6,618 bases of DNA from Desulfobacteraceae bacterium (GTDB lineage Bacteria; Desulfobacterota; Desulfobacteria; Desulfobacterales; UBA11574): NCBI GenBank assembly GCA_002868985.1, contig PKTV01000328.1, positions 1 through 6,618 on the forward strand, written 5' to 3'. The notes beneath the pieces were generated by a model, which was not told the DNA's origin, did no database searches, and saw nothing but the letters and a program-made list of their open reading frames with translations. A program made the translations under genes and the position numbers. Below, piece after piece: positions 6,128 to 6,618 of the stretch. How positions within the stretch are numbered: the first letter of the stretch is position 1; every line of letters starts with the position of its first letter.

Positions 6128-6589
6128 TTATTCGATAATGCCATTGTACCGGAGTTTTTTTCTGAGGTTTTCAACACGACGACGATTGACACCGAGGTCT
6201 GAATAGCCGGTTCTAGAGGCTGAACGAATATGAATAATGCCGTTAGATAGGGTTAAATGGAGCGTGAGGTCATCAACAAATCGAAAAATCATGCTTCTGC
6301 ATTCTGCCTGAATATCGCTGTTATCTGCTGAAACTATTTTTGTTCGGGGCAGTGAGCCAACCGTTTTTTGAACCATATCCCAGCTTGTTTCAGGATCTTT
6401 TTTTAATTTAAAGGGTTCAATTCTATATTTTGGGTTTTTTGCTGATGACGACACGCAATTGGGCGTATCCGGACAATCCAATAACCCTGACGATTCGCTA
6501 TTGTGACGTTCCGCAGGGTTTCCGGAACATCCCCATAAGATCGTAACAAGCATCAAAGAGCCAATGGAAATCTTGAACATTTTTTTCAT
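6128..6589 (-). CDS. DUF1499 family lipoprotein
   Basis: This is a 153-residue predicted lipoprotein. A basic start (MKKMFK) and hydrophobic segment (7-19) lead to a lipobox L18-W19-G20-C21, so signal peptidase II would cleave before Cys21. Trp at the -2 position is unusual. Serine at +2 predicts transport to the outer membrane. The mature part is a DUF1499 domain: CPDTPNCVSS (39-48), LPRTKIVSADN (80-90), MIFRFVDDLTL (100-110) and RSASRTGYSDLGVNRRRVE (122-140), all family hallmarks and in the usual order. The biochemical function of DUF1499 is unknown. The first ATG at 6589 is preferred because it gives the full basic signal-peptide start; ATG codon 4 is possible, and a GGGATGG lies upstream of both. 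The gene is followed by a 208-bp gap before the PAS-LuxR gene, so it is probably a separate transcript. The promoter lies beyond the right edge or in the last 29 bases. Confidence 0.88.
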   Translation of the reverse strand: MKKMFKISIGSLMLVTILWGCSGNPAERHNSESSGLLDCPDTPNCVSSSAKNPKYRIEPFKLKKDPETSWDMVQKTVGSLPRTKIVSADNSDIQAECRSMIFRFVDDLTLHLTLSNGIIHIRSASRTGYSDLGVNRRRVENLRKKLRYNGIIE

Positions 6590-6618
6590 TTCTTTGCCAT
6601 CCCCATTTACAAGAGCCA

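Overview
The window looks like a chromosomal segment from a Desulfobacterota (former Deltaproteobacteria) bacterium, probably a Desulfobacterales relative. This is an inference. It rests on the moderate to low GC content, the short PAS plus LuxR-type regulator whose linker and C-terminus resemble a family expanded in those sulfate reducers, and the order of the PhoH and 7TM-HD genes. No rRNA, tRNA, phage, IS or CRISPR sequence is visible.

Left part (1-1619). A minus-strand pair encodes a complete PhoH-family ATPase and the first 47 codons of a membrane protein resembling 7TMR-HDED (PgpH-type) phosphohydrolases, cut by the window edge. A plausible -35/-10 promoter lies in front of phoH. The roughly 485-bp divergent gap then holds a GC-richer block of several hairpins (about 1432-1610), directly before the next plus-strand gene.

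Middle part (1620-3362). Two plus-strand genes follow: a four-helix CvpA-family membrane protein and a full-length tandem-domain MazG nucleoside triphosphate pyrophosphohydrolase. After mazG there is a 368-bp gap with no gene, which ends in a T-rich hairpin serving the gene that converges from the right.

Right part (3363-6618). Four minus-strand genes, read from right to left, are a small DUF1499 lipoprotein, a PAS-coiled coil-LuxR regulator, a pirin-family bicupin, and an unrecognised 205-residue protein with weak GNAT-like features. The regulator and pirin are almost certainly co-transcribed and translationally coupled: the Shine-Dalgarno of pirin is made by the last two Gly codons of the regulator, with one base between stop and start. 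The 205-residue gene lies 114 bp further on, behind an inverted-repeat spacer, and may belong to the same unit. A regulator, a redox-type metalloprotein and a possible acyltransferase suggest a small signal-response cassette, but the signal is unknown.

Most of the window is ordinary housekeeping and accessory chromosome. The points most worth a second look are the structured leader before cvpA, the coupled PAS-LuxR/pirin cassette with palindromes in its upstream gap, and the unrecognised 205-residue protein. I see no defence system, toxin-antitoxin pair or other clearly new machinery.
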